Positions 25,313 through 35,115 of a stretch of 64,000 nt of DNA are shown piece after piece. The number at the start of each line of letters is the position of its first letter. The stretch's first letter is position 1. The position numbers and the translations under genes are program-made. Source of the stretch: CBDFGK01 sp965247075 (GTDB taxonomy: Bacteria > Pseudomonadota > Gammaproteobacteria > Pseudomonadales > Halieaceae); the NCBI GenBank assembly GCA_965247075.1, contig CBDFGK010000002.1, forward strand, positions 186,001 through 250,000. The letters run 5' to 3'. Below the pieces are notes generated by a model. The model made no database searches. It was not told the origin of the DNA and worked only from the letters and a program-made list of their open reading frames with translations.

Positions 25313-27793
25313 TTAATTGGCAACAATGTTAACCAGTTTACCCGGTACCACAATGACTTTACGAATCGTATTGCCGTCCAGGAACTTCTGCACATTGGCC
25401 TGCGCCAGCGCCGTGGCTTCAACGGATGCCTGGTCGGCATTGGCGGCAATCTTCATGCGCGCGCGCACCTTGCCATTCACCTGCACAACCATTGCAATGC
25501 TGTCGCGCACCAACGCCGCTTTGTCCAGCTCCGGCCAGGGATGATCCATCACGCTGCCGGCACCGCCCAGTTCAGACCACAAAGCGTGGCAGATGTGCGG
25601 CACAATCGGGCCCAGCATCAATACGGTCGCCTGTAGGGCTTCGCGTTCCACCGCCAGGTTCTGCCCGCTGCGATCATTCAGTTTGGCCAATTCGTTACTT
25701 AACTCCATGACCGCCGCTATCGCCGTATTAAAGGTTTGGCGACGGCCATAGTCATCGTCAACCTTGGCGATGGTCTGGTGGGTTTTGCGGCGCACGGCTT
25801 TTTGCGTGTCGTCCAGGCCGGCTATATCCAGCGCCGCCGGTGTGCCGGCAGCGACATGGTTGGCAACCAGTTTCCACAGCCGTTTGAGAAAGCGAGAGGC
25901 CCCTTCCACACCGGCGTCAGACCACTCCAGAGATTGCTCCGGCGGCGCGGCGAACATGCTGAACAAACGCACGGTGTCGGCCCCATAGCGATCGATCAGT
26001 GACTGTGGATCGACCGTGTTGCCCCTGGATTTGGACATCTTGGCGCCGTCTTTCAGCACCATGCCCTGGGTCAGCAGCCGGGTGAAGGGCTCGTCGGAGC
26101 TGACCAGGCCCTCATCGCGCATGAGTTTGTGATAAAAGCGCGCATACAACAGGTGCAGGATGGCGTGTTCAATGCCGCCCACGTATTGATCTACCGGAGT
26201 CCAGTAATCGGCTTCGCCGTCCAGCATGGCCTCACCGTTGCGGGCACAGGCATAGCGGGCGTAATACCAGGCGGATTCCATAAAGGTATCGAAGGTATCG
26301 GTTTCGCGGGTGGCCGGTTTACTGCAAGTGGGGCAGGTGGTTTCATAGAACGACGGCATCTTTTTGATAGGTGATCCAATACCCTCAAATTTTACATCCG
26401 TGGGTAATACCACGGGCAGATCCCGGGCGGGCACCGGTACGGTGCCGCAGTCGTCACAGTAAATAATGGGGATGGGCGCCCCCCAGTAGCGCTGGCGGGA
26501 AACACCCCAGTCGCGCAGGCGGTAGTTCACCGTGCGCTCGCCTTTGCCTGCCTGCTCCAGGAGATCGGCAATGGCATTAAACGCGCCCGCAAAATCCAGG
26601 CCGTCGAATGCACCGGAATTAATGGTGGTGACGTCGGTTTTATCCGCATACCAGTCATTCCAGTTGGCATGGTCATAGGGCTCGTCACCGACAGTTTTGG
26701 CGATCACCTGCACGATGGGCAATTGGTACTTGAGGGCGAACGCAAAATCGCGCTCGTCGTGGCCCGGTACCGACATCACGGCGCCGGAGCCATAGGACAT
26801 CAACACAAAGTTGGCGACCCAGATCGGCACTGCCTCACCGGTCAGCGGATGGATGGCGTTCATGCCAGTGGGCATGCCCAGCTTTTCCATGGTCGCCATA
26901 TCTTTCTCGGCCACCTTGCCGCCCCCCTGCCCTTTATTGAAAGCGGCCAGCGCGGCGTTGTTTTCCGCTGCCTGTCTGGCGACAGGATGCTGCGGCGCCA
27001 CGGCCACATAAGTGGCGCCCATCAAGGTGTCAGGCCTGGTGGTGTACACCTCCAGCGAATCTTCGCCACCGGCCAGCGGTGTGGCCAGGCCAAAACGCAG
27101 GTTGACGCCCTCAGAGCGGCCAATCCAGTTGCGCTGCATGGTGCGCACCTGTTCCGGCCAGTGTTCCAGTTTGTCCAGGTCGGCCAATAATTCTTCCGCA
27201 TAATCGGTGATTTTGATGAACCACTGATTCATCTGGCGACGTTCGACCGGGTTGTCGCAACGCCAGCAGCAACCATCTACGACCTGTTCGTTGGCGAGCA
27301 CGGTCTGATCCGTCTCGCACCAGTTAACTTCTGCTTCCTTTTTATAGGCCAGGCCCTTTGCAAACAGCAGGGTAAAAAACCACTGCTCCCAGCGGTAGTA
27401 TTCGGGGTGGCAGGTGGCGATCTCGCGGTCCCAGTCGTAGGCATAGCCCAACAGCTTGAGCTGGCGGCGCATTTCCTCGATGTTGCTGGCGGTCCAGGCA
27501 GCCGGCGGCACATTGTTCTTGATAGCCGCATTTTCGGCGGGCATGCCAAAAGCGTCCCAGCCCATGGGCTGCAAGACGTTGCGACCCTGCATGCGCTGGT
27601 AGCGGGCAATTACGTCGCCGATGGTGTAGTTGCGTACATGACCCATATGCAGCGCGCCACTGGGGTAGGGCAGCATGGCCAGGCAGTAAAATTTCTCCCG
27701 CGTATCGTCCTGCTGGACGGCGCAACTGTCATTGTTCTGCCAGTATTGCTGGGCAGCCAGCTCCAGCGGTCCAGGTTGGTAATTCTCTTCCAT
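25313..27793 (-). CDS. leuS: Leucyl-tRNA synthetase
   Basis: LeuS charges tRNA-Leu. The 826-residue class I enzyme has the HIGH-type motif PYPSGALHMGHVRNY near residue 42, the editing domain with TTRPDTLMGATYVAVAPQHP, and KMSKSRGNTVDP near residue 605. I take the ATG at 27793 because the family starts MEENYQP-like; the ATG at 27829 would add 12 atypical residues. The gene is followed by lptE and holA on the same strand. Confidence 0.97.
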   Translation of the reverse strand: MEENYQPGPLELAAQQYWQNNDSCAVQQDDTREKFYCLAMLPYPSGALHMGHVRNYTIGDVIARYQRMQGRNVLQPMGWDAFGMPAENAAIKNNVPPAAWTASNIEEMRRQLKLLGYAYDWDREIATCHPEYYRWEQWFFTLLFAKGLAYKKEAEVNWCETDQTVLANEQVVDGCCWRCDNPVERRQMNQWFIKITDYAEELLADLDKLEHWPEQVRTMQRNWIGRSEGVNLRFGLATPLAGGEDSLEVYTTRPDTLMGATYVAVAPQHPVARQAAENNAALAAFNKGQGGGKVAEKDMATMEKLGMPTGMNAIHPLTGEAVPIWVANFVLMSYGSGAVMSVPGHDERDFAFALKYQLPIVQVIAKTVGDEPYDHANWNDWYADKTDVTTINSGAFDGLDFAGAFNAIADLLEQAGKGERTVNYRLRDWGVSRQRYWGAPIPIIYCDDCGTVPVPARDLPVVLPTDVKFEGIGSPIKKMPSFYETTCPTCSKPATRETDTFDTFMESAWYYARYACARNGEAMLDGEADYWTPVDQYVGGIEHAILHLLYARFYHKLMRDEGLVSSDEPFTRLLTQGMVLKDGAKMSKSRGNTVDPQSLIDRYGADTVRLFSMFAAPPEQSLEWSDAGVEGASRFLKRLWKLVANHVAAGTPAALDIAGLDDTQKAVRRKTHQTIAKVDDDYGRRQTFNTAIAAVMELSNELAKLNDRSGQNLAVEREALQATVLMLGPIVPHICHALWSELGGAGSVMDHPWPELDKAALVRDSIAMVVQVNGKVRARMKIAANADQASVEATALAQANVQKFLDGNTIRKVIVVPGKLVNIVAN

Positions 27794-28019
27794 TTTATTT
27801 CGATTCAGTGGTACAAAAAGACCGCGCATTCTACCAGTAAAATGGGGGGTGCTGCGATTGTGGTCAGGTTGGTTATACTTACATCTTTTCTGTGAGAACT
27901 CCGCTCATGCCAGAGCTGAAACAAATGAGCGCGCAGGAGGGTGCCAGTGCCATCGTGGCTACCTGGGCATGGTTGATATGCACAATCCCGCCGACCTGCT
28001 GCGCGACCGGAGGCTTTAG

Positions 28020-29180
28020 GTGGTGAGTTTTATTCGTCCCGACATCGCCAACCTCCCCCTGAGTGGTATCGCCCGTGTGGCTATCTCCAGGCTGGGAGAT
28101 CCCAAGGTTATTCCCCTCTGGTTTGGCGAGGGTGATATCGTCACGCCGCAATTTATTCGAGATGCCGCCAAAACGGCGCTGGATGATGGCAAAACATTTT
28201 ACAGTTTCACGCGCGGTACGACTGAGCTGCGTGACGCGATACAGACCTATCTGGGGCGCCTCTATGACGTAGATGTGCACCCTGATCGCATCAGCGTGCC
28301 CGGTTCATCCATGCTGTGTGTAACTATCGCGGCGCAGATGGCATTGAGCCAGGGCGACCACGCACTTGCGGTTAGTCCATACTGGCCCAATATCGAGTAC
28401 GCCATGCGTATTACGGGTGCGGATTTTGGGTCCGTGCGCCAGCGCCGGACAGCGCAGGGCTGGGAGCTCACCGCAGCGGAGATTATCGCCGCCGTACAGC
28501 CCAGTACACGCTGCATTTTTGTCAACACGCCCTGCAACCCTACCGGTTGGGTAATGCCGGCTGATGAGCAGCAGCAGTTGTTGGAGTTTTGTCGTCAACA
28601 ACAGATACTGTTGATTGCCGATGAGGTTTATCACCGCATGGCCTACGGCGTGGAGCACGCGCCGTCCTTTTTGCAGTTGGCCGGCGAGGATGACCCCTTG
28701 TTCGTGATCTATGGATTGTCAAAATCCTGGGCCATGACGGGATGGCGGCTGGGCTGGGTGGTGGCGCCACCGGCGCTACAGGTCCAGTGGCAAATCATGT
28801 CGGAGAATTTTAATACCGGTGCCACAGTGTTTGCGCAGCGCGCGGCGGCAGCGGCGCTACTGCAGGGTGAGCGCCTTGTTGCTGACCTGCGCGATCACTA
28901 CGCGCAGGGCCGGGCAATTGTGATAGAGGCGCTGGCATCACATCCGCGTATAAGTCTCAGTCAGCCAGAGGGCGCCTTCTATGCGTTTCCGCATATCGAA
29001 GGCCTGCAATCGAGCATGGATTTTGCCTTGGACCTGCTGGCCGCAGAAGATGTCGGTGTGGCACCGGGCTATACCTTTGGCGAGGGTAACGAGCAGTATA
29101 TTCGCATCTGCTTTGCCCGTTCACATGAGCAACTGCGTGAGGGTCTGTCGCGACTGGTGCGTTTTATCGACCGTTACTAG
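28020..29180 (+). CDS. PLP-dependent class I/II aminotransferase
   Basis: The 386-residue fold-type I aminotransferase has the cofactor Asn in FVNTPCNPTGWVMP, the Asp in LLIADEVYHRMAYG, and the Schiff-base lysine in YGLSKSWAMTGWRLGWV. The substrate cannot be read from sequence; aspartate- or aromatic-type enzymes look alike. Two adjacent GTG codons (28020, 28023) can serve as start, with GGAGG 8 bases upstream. It converges on lnt with a 4-base overlap of the stop codons. Confidence 0.9.
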   Translation: MVSFIRPDIANLPLSGIARVAISRLGDPKVIPLWFGEGDIVTPQFIRDAAKTALDDGKTFYSFTRGTTELRDAIQTYLGRLYDVDVHPDRISVPGSSMLCVTIAAQMALSQGDHALAVSPYWPNIEYAMRITGADFGSVRQRRTAQGWELTAAEIIAAVQPSTRCIFVNTPCNPTGWVMPADEQQQLLEFCRQQQILLIADEVYHRMAYGVEHAPSFLQLAGEDDPLFVIYGLSKSWAMTGWRLGWVVAPPALQVQWQIMSENFNTGATVFAQRAAAAALLQGERLVADLRDHYAQGRAIVIEALASHPRISLSQPEGAFYAFPHIEGLQSSMDFALDLLAAEDVGVAPGYTFGEGNEQYIRICFARSHEQLREGLSRLVRFIDRY

Positions 29181-30712
29181 TCGTGTTGCAGTTTAAAGCC
29201 CAATGATCCGACTGCCAGGACAAGCCCCAGCATAAGCCAACACAGCACAATGACCGGCAGCGAGCCAATACGTGAATAGGGTGTGGCACCGAGCATCACC
29301 TGTGCTTCACCGGTCAGGTTCAAGCGCTCAAATTGAGGGCTCTGGGTAAGCACAGTGCCGCGCTCGTTAATAATCGCCGAAATACCATTGTTGGTGCCCC
29401 GGATCAGGTAGCGACCGTTTTCCAGGGCGCGCATGCGGGCCATTTGCAGGTGTTGCAGCGGGCCAATGGATGACCCAAACCAGCTGTCGTTACTAATGGT
29501 TATCATCAGGTCTGCCTGCTGGGCAAACTTTCTTACCAGTTCGGGATAAACAATCTCATAACAGATGAATGGCGACAGGCGAAAGTCGTGGGCCAGTATC
29601 GGTTGTTGGTTGGCCGGGCCGGGGCTGAAGCCAGACATGGGCAAATCAAAAAAGGCAATCAGACCGCGCAACAGGCCTTCCAGTGGCACATATTCGCCGA
29701 ATGGCACCAGTCGTTGTTTGTGGTACTGCCCCGAGCCGTTGCCCATGGCGACGATGCTGTTGTGGTAGTTGGGGCTGCCCTCCACTTGCCAGGGGATGCC
29801 CGTGATCAAGGCGCTGCCCTGTTTGCGTGCCTTGCCGGCCAGGGGCAGCAGAAATTCGCCGGCGCGCTGATAGTAGTTTGCAATCGCCGATTCGGGCCAC
29901 AAAATAAGGTCCCGCCCCAGCAGTGGTTCGGTCATTGATTGATACAGGGCCAGCGTGGGTTCGTAATATTCGCGCTGCCACTTCAGTTCCTGCGGAATAT
30001 TAGGCTGCACAATGCCCACGCTGAGGGGGGTGGCACTGGCCGGTGCTACCCACTTGGCCTGTTGTAGCTGCCAGCCGATCAGCCAGATGCCGGCTATCAT
30101 GGTGGCGTACACCAGGTAGGCTTGCACATGCCTGCGCATATAGGCGAGATAAATACAGCTTGCGCTAAATGCGCAGAGCAGGGAAACGCCAAATACCCCG
30201 ATTACCGGCACCCAGCCTTCAGCCCAGGTATCCAGCGTGGAATAGCCGATGTAGAGCCAGGGAAACCCCGTTAAAAACCAACTGCGCAGCCATTCAAACA
30301 ATACCCACAGCGCTGGAAACCCCAGCAACATGCCGGCCATCAACTGGCGCAGCAAGCGCACGTAAATCCACGCAAACAGGGCGTGCAGGAGGGCCATGCA
30401 GGCACACAAGAGGGCGGTCAGGCTCAGTGCAAGCAGCACGCCGGCATGGCCGTGATCGTGAATGCTGACGTACACCCAGGAGATACCGGTGCCAAACATG
30501 CCGAGCCCGAACAACCAGCCGCGCCAAACCGCCTGCTGCACGGAACAATCGCGCAGCAGTCCCATGTACAGGCAGCAACTGAGTATCGCGGCTGGCCAGA
30601 TATCGTAGGGCGCCAGCGACAGGGTGATGAGGCTGCCCGCGAACAGGGCTAGCAGACTGGGCCCCAGTTCGCGTTGCCAGTGCCGACGCTTAGCTATCAC
30701 GAACACGCACAC
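29177..30712 (-). CDS. lnt: Apolipoprotein N-acyltransferase
   Basis: Lnt adds the third acyl chain to lipoproteins in the inner membrane. The N-terminal half has multiple helices, and the C-terminal half is a nitrilase-like domain with the catalytic Glu in LILWPESAIANYY and the catalytic Cys in SPFICYEIVYPE. The 511-residue length fits. The likely GTG start overlaps the end of corC by about 20 bases, indicating a coupled operon ybeZ-ybeY-corC-lnt. Confidence 0.95.
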   Translation of the reverse strand: MCVFVIAKRRHWQRELGPSLLALFAGSLITLSLAPYDIWPAAILSCCLYMGLLRDCSVQQAVWRGWLFGLGMFGTGISWVYVSIHDHGHAGVLLALSLTALLCACMALLHALFAWIYVRLLRQLMAGMLLGFPALWVLFEWLRSWFLTGFPWLYIGYSTLDTWAEGWVPVIGVFGVSLLCAFSASCIYLAYMRRHVQAYLVYATMIAGIWLIGWQLQQAKWVAPASATPLSVGIVQPNIPQELKWQREYYEPTLALYQSMTEPLLGRDLILWPESAIANYYQRAGEFLLPLAGKARKQGSALITGIPWQVEGSPNYHNSIVAMGNGSGQYHKQRLVPFGEYVPLEGLLRGLIAFFDLPMSGFSPGPANQQPILAHDFRLSPFICYEIVYPELVRKFAQQADLMITISNDSWFGSSIGPLQHLQMARMRALENGRYLIRGTNNGISAIINERGTVLTQSPQFERLNLTGEAQVMLGATPYSRIGSLPVIVLCWLMLGLVLAVGSLGFKLQHD

Positions 30713-31535
30713 GCAAACTGTGAATCTTGCGCTGGTCGGCGTTAATCACCTTGAACTCGAAATTTTCCAGGAGAGCGGTTTCATTGCGATCGGGCAGATG
30801 CCCAAATTGTTGCAAAACCAGGCCGCCAATGGTGTCGAATTCACCGTCACTAAAATCGGCACCAAACTCCTCGTTGAAATCATCGATGGGTGTGATGGCT
30901 TTAACCAGGAAGTCGCTGGCACCGAGCTTGCGAATATAGGCATCGGTTTCGATATCTGTCTCGTCCTCAATCTCACCGACAATTTCTTCCAGCACATCTT
31001 CAATGGTTATCAGCCCGGCAATGCCACCGTATTCATCAATCACGATGGCCATGTGATTGCGGTTCTGGCGGAATTCCCGCAGCAATACGTTGAGGCGTTT
31101 GCTCTCGGGCACCACATTGCCGGTTCGCATCAGGCTGGTAACGCTAAAGGGGTCATCCTGGCTGGCCAGGATTTGTGGCAACAAGTCCTTGACCAGCAAA
31201 ATGCCAAGTATGTCGTCGGGATTTTCACCAATGACCGGGTAGCGTGAGTGAGCGGACTCAACGATTTGAGGCAGTATTTCCTCCAGCGATGCATCGACCT
31301 TGATGACCTGCATCTGCGAGCGCGGCACCATGATGTCGCGGGTCTGCATATCAGATACCTGCATGGCGCCTTCGATAATGCTCTGGGCATCATCATCGAT
31401 AACTTCGTTCTCTCGCGCTGTATCGAGAACCTCAGATAATTCCTGCCGGGTTTTTGGCTCAGATGAAAAAGCGGTGGCGATTTTTTCCAGCCAGGATTTA
31501 TCACCCGCATCGTGACTCGATCGAACTTCGTTCAT
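30690..31535 (-). CDS. corC: CBS-domain protein CorC
   Basis: CorC is a cytoplasmic CBS-pair protein linked to magnesium and cobalt efflux. The 281-residue product has two CBS domains (RDIMVPRSQMQVIKVDASLE and the next repeat) and a C-terminal transporter-associated domain (FSDGEFDTIGGLVLQQFGHL). The ATG at 31535 with AGAGGAG upstream is preferred over an in-frame start 17 codons earlier inside ybeY. It overlaps the ybeY stop by 4 bases. Confidence 0.94.
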   Translation of the reverse strand: MNEVRSSHDAGDKSWLEKIATAFSSEPKTRQELSEVLDTARENEVIDDDAQSIIEGAMQVSDMQTRDIMVPRSQMQVIKVDASLEEILPQIVESAHSRYPVIGENPDDILGILLVKDLLPQILASQDDPFSVTSLMRTGNVVPESKRLNVLLREFRQNRNHMAIVIDEYGGIAGLITIEDVLEEIVGEIEDETDIETDAYIRKLGASDFLVKAITPIDDFNEEFGADFSDGEFDTIGGLVLQQFGHLPDRNETALLENFEFKVINADQRKIHSLRVRVRDS

Positions 31536-32017
31536 TGTGCTGCGCTCCTCTGGGTAGCCTGGTCGGGGCGCTCGCTGTAGGGGCAAGGCCAGCCCAGGGA
31601 CTCAAGGATTGTGGTCTCCAGTGATTCCATTGTTTCGGCATCTGCCGCGTTTGTATGATCATAGCCCAGCAAGTGCAGACTGCCGTGAATCAGCATATGC
31701 GCCCAGTGTTGCTGAGATGTTTTGTGCTGCTGTGCAGCCTCGCGCTCCACTACCGGCGGGCAGGCGACAATGTCGCCGAGTAAGGGGTGTTGCAGCTCTG
31801 CCGGCAGGTCTGCGGGGAAAGAGAGCACATTGGTAGGGCTGCTGTTTTGTCGATACTGAAAATTGAGGGCGCTCATTTCGATTTCGTCTACGAAGCGCAG
31901 GCTGACCTCGGCATCGCTGAGTTGATGCGCCAGCGCTGCTTCTATCCAGCTTCGTATGTCGTCCTCATCGGGCACGGGTTCCGTGCAGGCTTGCTGAATG
32001 TCGACTTGCAGGTTCAT
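31532..32017 (-). CDS. ybeY: Endoribonuclease YbeY
   Basis: YbeY is the single-strand endoribonuclease of 16S rRNA maturation and ribosome quality control. The 161-residue protein has the zinc triad HGSLHLLGYDH and the preceding TNVLSFPAD and GDIVACPPVV blocks. It is coupled to ybeZ by a 4-base overlap and to corC by another. Confidence 0.95.
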   Translation of the reverse strand: MNLQVDIQQACTEPVPDEDDIRSWIEAALAHQLSDAEVSLRFVDEIEMSALNFQYRQNSSPTNVLSFPADLPAELQHPLLGDIVACPPVVEREAAQQHKTSQQHWAHMLIHGSLHLLGYDHTNAADAETMESLETTILESLGWPCPYSERPDQATQRSAAQ

Positions 32018-33030
32018 GGCCGCGACTTGTCCAGAGAAGTGGTTTGCCGGGCATCGAAGTCTTCATAGGCTTCGACAATACACTGTACCAGCGGATGCCG
32101 TACCACATCCTTTGATTGAAAGTAGGTAAACCCCAGTTCGTCGACACCGCCCAGTACATTCATCACGTGTGTGAGGCCGGATTGGGAACCGCGGGGCAGA
32201 TCGATCTGGGTGGCATCACCGGTGATTACGGCAGTGGAGCCAAAACCGATGCGGGTGAGAAACATCTTCATCTGTTCGCGGGTCGTATTCTGGGCCTCAT
32301 CGAGAATAATAAAGGCAGTGTTGAGCGTGCGGCCGCGCATGAACGCCAGCGGTGCCACTTCGATGATATTGCGTTCGATATACTTGTTAACGGTCTCGAA
32401 GCCGAGCATTTCGTAGAGCGCGTCGTATAGAGGTCGCAGGTAAGGATCTATCTTCTGGCTCAGGTCGCCGGGCAGAAAGCCGAGTTTTTCTCCCGCCTCT
32501 ACCGCGGGTCGCACCAGCAAAATGCGTTTCACCCGGTCAGCCATAAGGGCCTCAACGGCACAGGCGACGGCCAGGTAGGTTTTGCCGGTGCCGGCCGGGC
32601 CGATACCAAAGCTGATATCGTTTTTGCCGATGGTTCTTACGTAGACCTGCTGATTCTTGCCGCGTGGCTTGATCGAGGCGCGTTTGGTGCGAATCACATT
32701 GAGGCTTTCTACCGGCTGGTCCGCAGTATCGAGACTGAGGTTTTCAACGCCATCCATGTCTAATTGCTGCAACTGCAGGTGCACGGATTCGGGGCTTACT
32801 TCAACGCCCAGACATACATCTGCATACAGACCCTTGAGCAGGGAGCAGGCGAGCAGCGAGTTTTCACCGGTCACAAAAAAGTGGTTGGCGCGCGCACGTA
32901 CCGTTACGCGCAGACACTGTTCGATCTGGCGCAGGTGTTGGTCAAACTGGCCGCAAAGAATGGCTAGGTGACGAGCGTCGTTGGGTTCCAGCACTATCGA
33001 GTGCGGACTGGGAGGTTCTTTGCTGTTCAA
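32014..33030 (-). CDS. ybeZ: PhoH-family ATPase YbeZ
   Basis: YbeZ is a P-loop ATPase working with YbeY. The 338-residue protein has Walker A GPAGTGKTYLAVA near residue 145 and Walker B AFIILDEAQNTT, followed by TRIGFGSTAVITGDATQIDL. The N-terminal domain is the usual PhoH-like segment. The gene lies between miaB and ybeY, as in most gammaproteobacteria. Confidence 0.95.
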   Translation of the reverse strand: MNSKEPPSPHSIVLEPNDARHLAILCGQFDQHLRQIEQCLRVTVRARANHFFVTGENSLLACSLLKGLYADVCLGVEVSPESVHLQLQQLDMDGVENLSLDTADQPVESLNVIRTKRASIKPRGKNQQVYVRTIGKNDISFGIGPAGTGKTYLAVACAVEALMADRVKRILLVRPAVEAGEKLGFLPGDLSQKIDPYLRPLYDALYEMLGFETVNKYIERNIIEVAPLAFMRGRTLNTAFIILDEAQNTTREQMKMFLTRIGFGSTAVITGDATQIDLPRGSQSGLTHVMNVLGGVDELGFTYFQSKDVVRHPLVQCIVEAYEDFDARQTTSLDKSRP

Positions 33031-33085
33031 ATTAGTCGTTGGCAGCAGCGCGGCATTTCATAGTAAGTCTAAGGATAACGGGGAT

Positions 33086-34474
33086 TCAGGCGCAGTCAAC
33101 TGCAACTTTTGAGGCCACTTTTGATGCCGCCCCTGATGTCAGGATTCCGCGCAGTGAGTTTGGCAGGGCTTCGTAGATCTCGACATCGGTAAAGTTGCCG
33201 ATCAGAGCGTGGTCCGTGCAGCTAAAGTTGACCACTCGGTTGTTCTCAGTGCGGCCCTGTAGCTGCCCCGGGTCTTTCCTGGAAACCCCTGTAACCAGCA
33301 CCCGTTCAGTGGTACCGACCATGCGCCGGCTGATCGCCATGGTTTGCTGGACGATGCGGTTTTGCAGAATTTGCAGACGTTGCTTCCTGGTTGCCTCATC
33401 TGTGTCGTCGGGGAGATCCGCAGCGGGGGTGCCCGGGCGGGCACTGTAGATGAAGCTAAAGGAGTGATCGAAGCCGATATCTTCTATCAGTTTCATGGTG
33501 GCGCTGAAATCCGCTTCAGTTTCGCCCGGAAAACCGATGATAAAATCAGAAGAGATGCTGATGTCAGGGCGAATAGCTCGCAAGCGCCGTATCTTTGATT
33601 TGTACTCCAGTGCGGTATGGCCTCGTTTCATCGCCGTGAGGATACGATCCGAGCCGCTCTGTACGGGCAGGTGCAGGTGATTCACCAACTGCGGAATCTC
33701 TGCATAGACATCAATCAGTGCATCACTGAATTCCACCGGGTGTGAGGTGGTGTAGCGAATTCGCTCAATACCGGGAACCTGGGCCACCAGGCACAGCAGC
33801 TCGGCGAAATCTATTGAATTGTCCAGATGGTCATCACCGCGATAGGCATTGACGTTCTGCCCCAACAGGTTCACTTCGCGTACACCCTGCGCGGCCAGGT
33901 GAGCGATCTCTGCGATCACGTCATCTACCGGCCGGCTGACTTCTTCACCGCGGGTATAGGGGACAACACAGAATGTGCAGTACTTGCTACAGCCTTCCAT
34001 AATGGAAACAAAGGCACTGGGGCCATCCATCTTTGGCTCGGGCAGGCGGTCGAACTTTTCTATCTCCGGGAAGCTGACATCGACAACGATGGTGTTTCTC
34101 GAGTTGCGTGATTGTTCCATCATTTCCGGCAGGCGGTGCAGGGTCTGCGGGCCAAACACCAGGTCTACATAGGGAGCGCGCTTGCCAATTTCCTCGCCTT
34201 CCTGGCTGGCGACGCAGCCACCGACACCAATAATGAGGTCTGGATTGCTCTGTTTGAGGTGCTTCCAGCGGCCCAGTTGATGAAACACCTTCTCTTGGGC
34301 TTTTTCCCTTATAGAACAAGTGTTTAGAAGTAATACGTCGGCTTCCTCGGGGGTCTGTGCGAGGACCATGTCATGACTGTCTTCCAGCAGGTCGCGCATA
34401 CGGGCAGAGTCGTATTCGTTCATCTGGCAGCCATGAGTTTGGATGTAGAGCTTTTTTGCCACGTGTTCCTTCAA
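33086..34474 (-). CDS. miaB: tRNA-2-methylthio-N6-dimethylallyladenosine synthase
   Basis: MiaB is the radical-SAM enzyme that methylthiolates A37 of certain tRNAs. The N-terminal domain holds three Cys (HGCQMNEYD, LLNTCSIREKA, GVGGCVASQEG) for one Fe-S cluster, and EGCSKYCTFCVVPYTRG holds the SAM-cluster CxxxCxxC. A TRAM domain follows (RRMVGTTERVLVTG). The length of 462 fits. It is upstream of ybeZ on the same strand, 55 bases apart. Confidence 0.96.
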   Translation of the reverse strand: MKEHVAKKLYIQTHGCQMNEYDSARMRDLLEDSHDMVLAQTPEEADVLLLNTCSIREKAQEKVFHQLGRWKHLKQSNPDLIIGVGGCVASQEGEEIGKRAPYVDLVFGPQTLHRLPEMMEQSRNSRNTIVVDVSFPEIEKFDRLPEPKMDGPSAFVSIMEGCSKYCTFCVVPYTRGEEVSRPVDDVIAEIAHLAAQGVREVNLLGQNVNAYRGDDHLDNSIDFAELLCLVAQVPGIERIRYTTSHPVEFSDALIDVYAEIPQLVNHLHLPVQSGSDRILTAMKRGHTALEYKSKIRRLRAIRPDISISSDFIIGFPGETEADFSATMKLIEDIGFDHSFSFIYSARPGTPAADLPDDTDEATRKQRLQILQNRIVQQTMAISRRMVGTTERVLVTGVSRKDPGQLQGRTENNRVVNFSCTDHALIGNFTDVEIYEALPNSLRGILTSGAASKVASKVAVDCA

Positions 34475-34578
34475 TTGGTCATTTTTTGGGTAGCGAATTA
34501 TACCGATAACACCCTGATAAACCTACCCTGATTGTGCTAGCATTCGCGGCCCTGTATTGACCGGTTTTTGTGCAGCTC

Positions 34579-34923
34579 ATGTCCCAACCAATTTACAAGG
34601 TGATATTCCAGAACCAGAACCGGGTATACGAAGTATACGCCCGGCAGATATTCCAGAGCGATATGTGGGGATTTATCGAAATCGAAGCGTTCGTATTTGG
34701 CGAGCGCAGTCAGTTGCTGGTCGATCCCTCTGAAGAAAAACTCAAACATGAGTTTGCGGGTGTCAAACGAAGCTATGTACCCATGCATGCCATTATTCGC
34801 ATCGACGAAGTGGAAAAAGAAGGCTCTGCCAAGATCAGCGAGTCAAATGGCGGCAGCGGCAATGTATCGGCTTTCCCCATGCCGGGCATGATTACCCCCG
34901 CCCCCAAAAGCGGCGACGAGTAG
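34579..34923 (+). CDS. DUF1820 family protein
   Basis: This 114-residue protein starts MSQPIYKVIFQNQNRVYEVY and continues with WGFIEIEAFVFGERSQLLVD and MHAIIRIDEVEKEG, matching the DUF1820 family of conserved gammaproteobacterial proteins of unknown function. The ATG at 34579 is the family start; a GTG three codons earlier is possible. It diverges from miaB. Confidence 0.88.
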   Translation: MSQPIYKVIFQNQNRVYEVYARQIFQSDMWGFIEIEAFVFGERSQLLVDPSEEKLKHEFAGVKRSYVPMHAIIRIDEVEKEGSAKISESNGGSGNVSAFPMPGMITPAPKSGDE

Positions 34924-35115
34924 CTACGCCTGTTCTTGCTGACGGAGTTACTGGCTGAGTTGCCGCCTCACTGAGGCCAACACCCTCTGCATCGCCAAGA
35001 CAGCGCAGTTGTCGCAGTTGGTTGACTTTGTCGGGGCCATCGCCCAATTGAAAAACCGGAAAATGCACCCATATCGTGCTAATACTTAATAAATGTCGAG
35101 CGAGCTGGATGGCCT

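Noticed and set aside
27907..28019. Short frames before the aminotransferase (for example one ending RGYLGMVDMHNPADLLRDRR)
   Set aside because: The protein-like stretch has no start in its own frame and no family match. It could be a relic, but it is too short to call.
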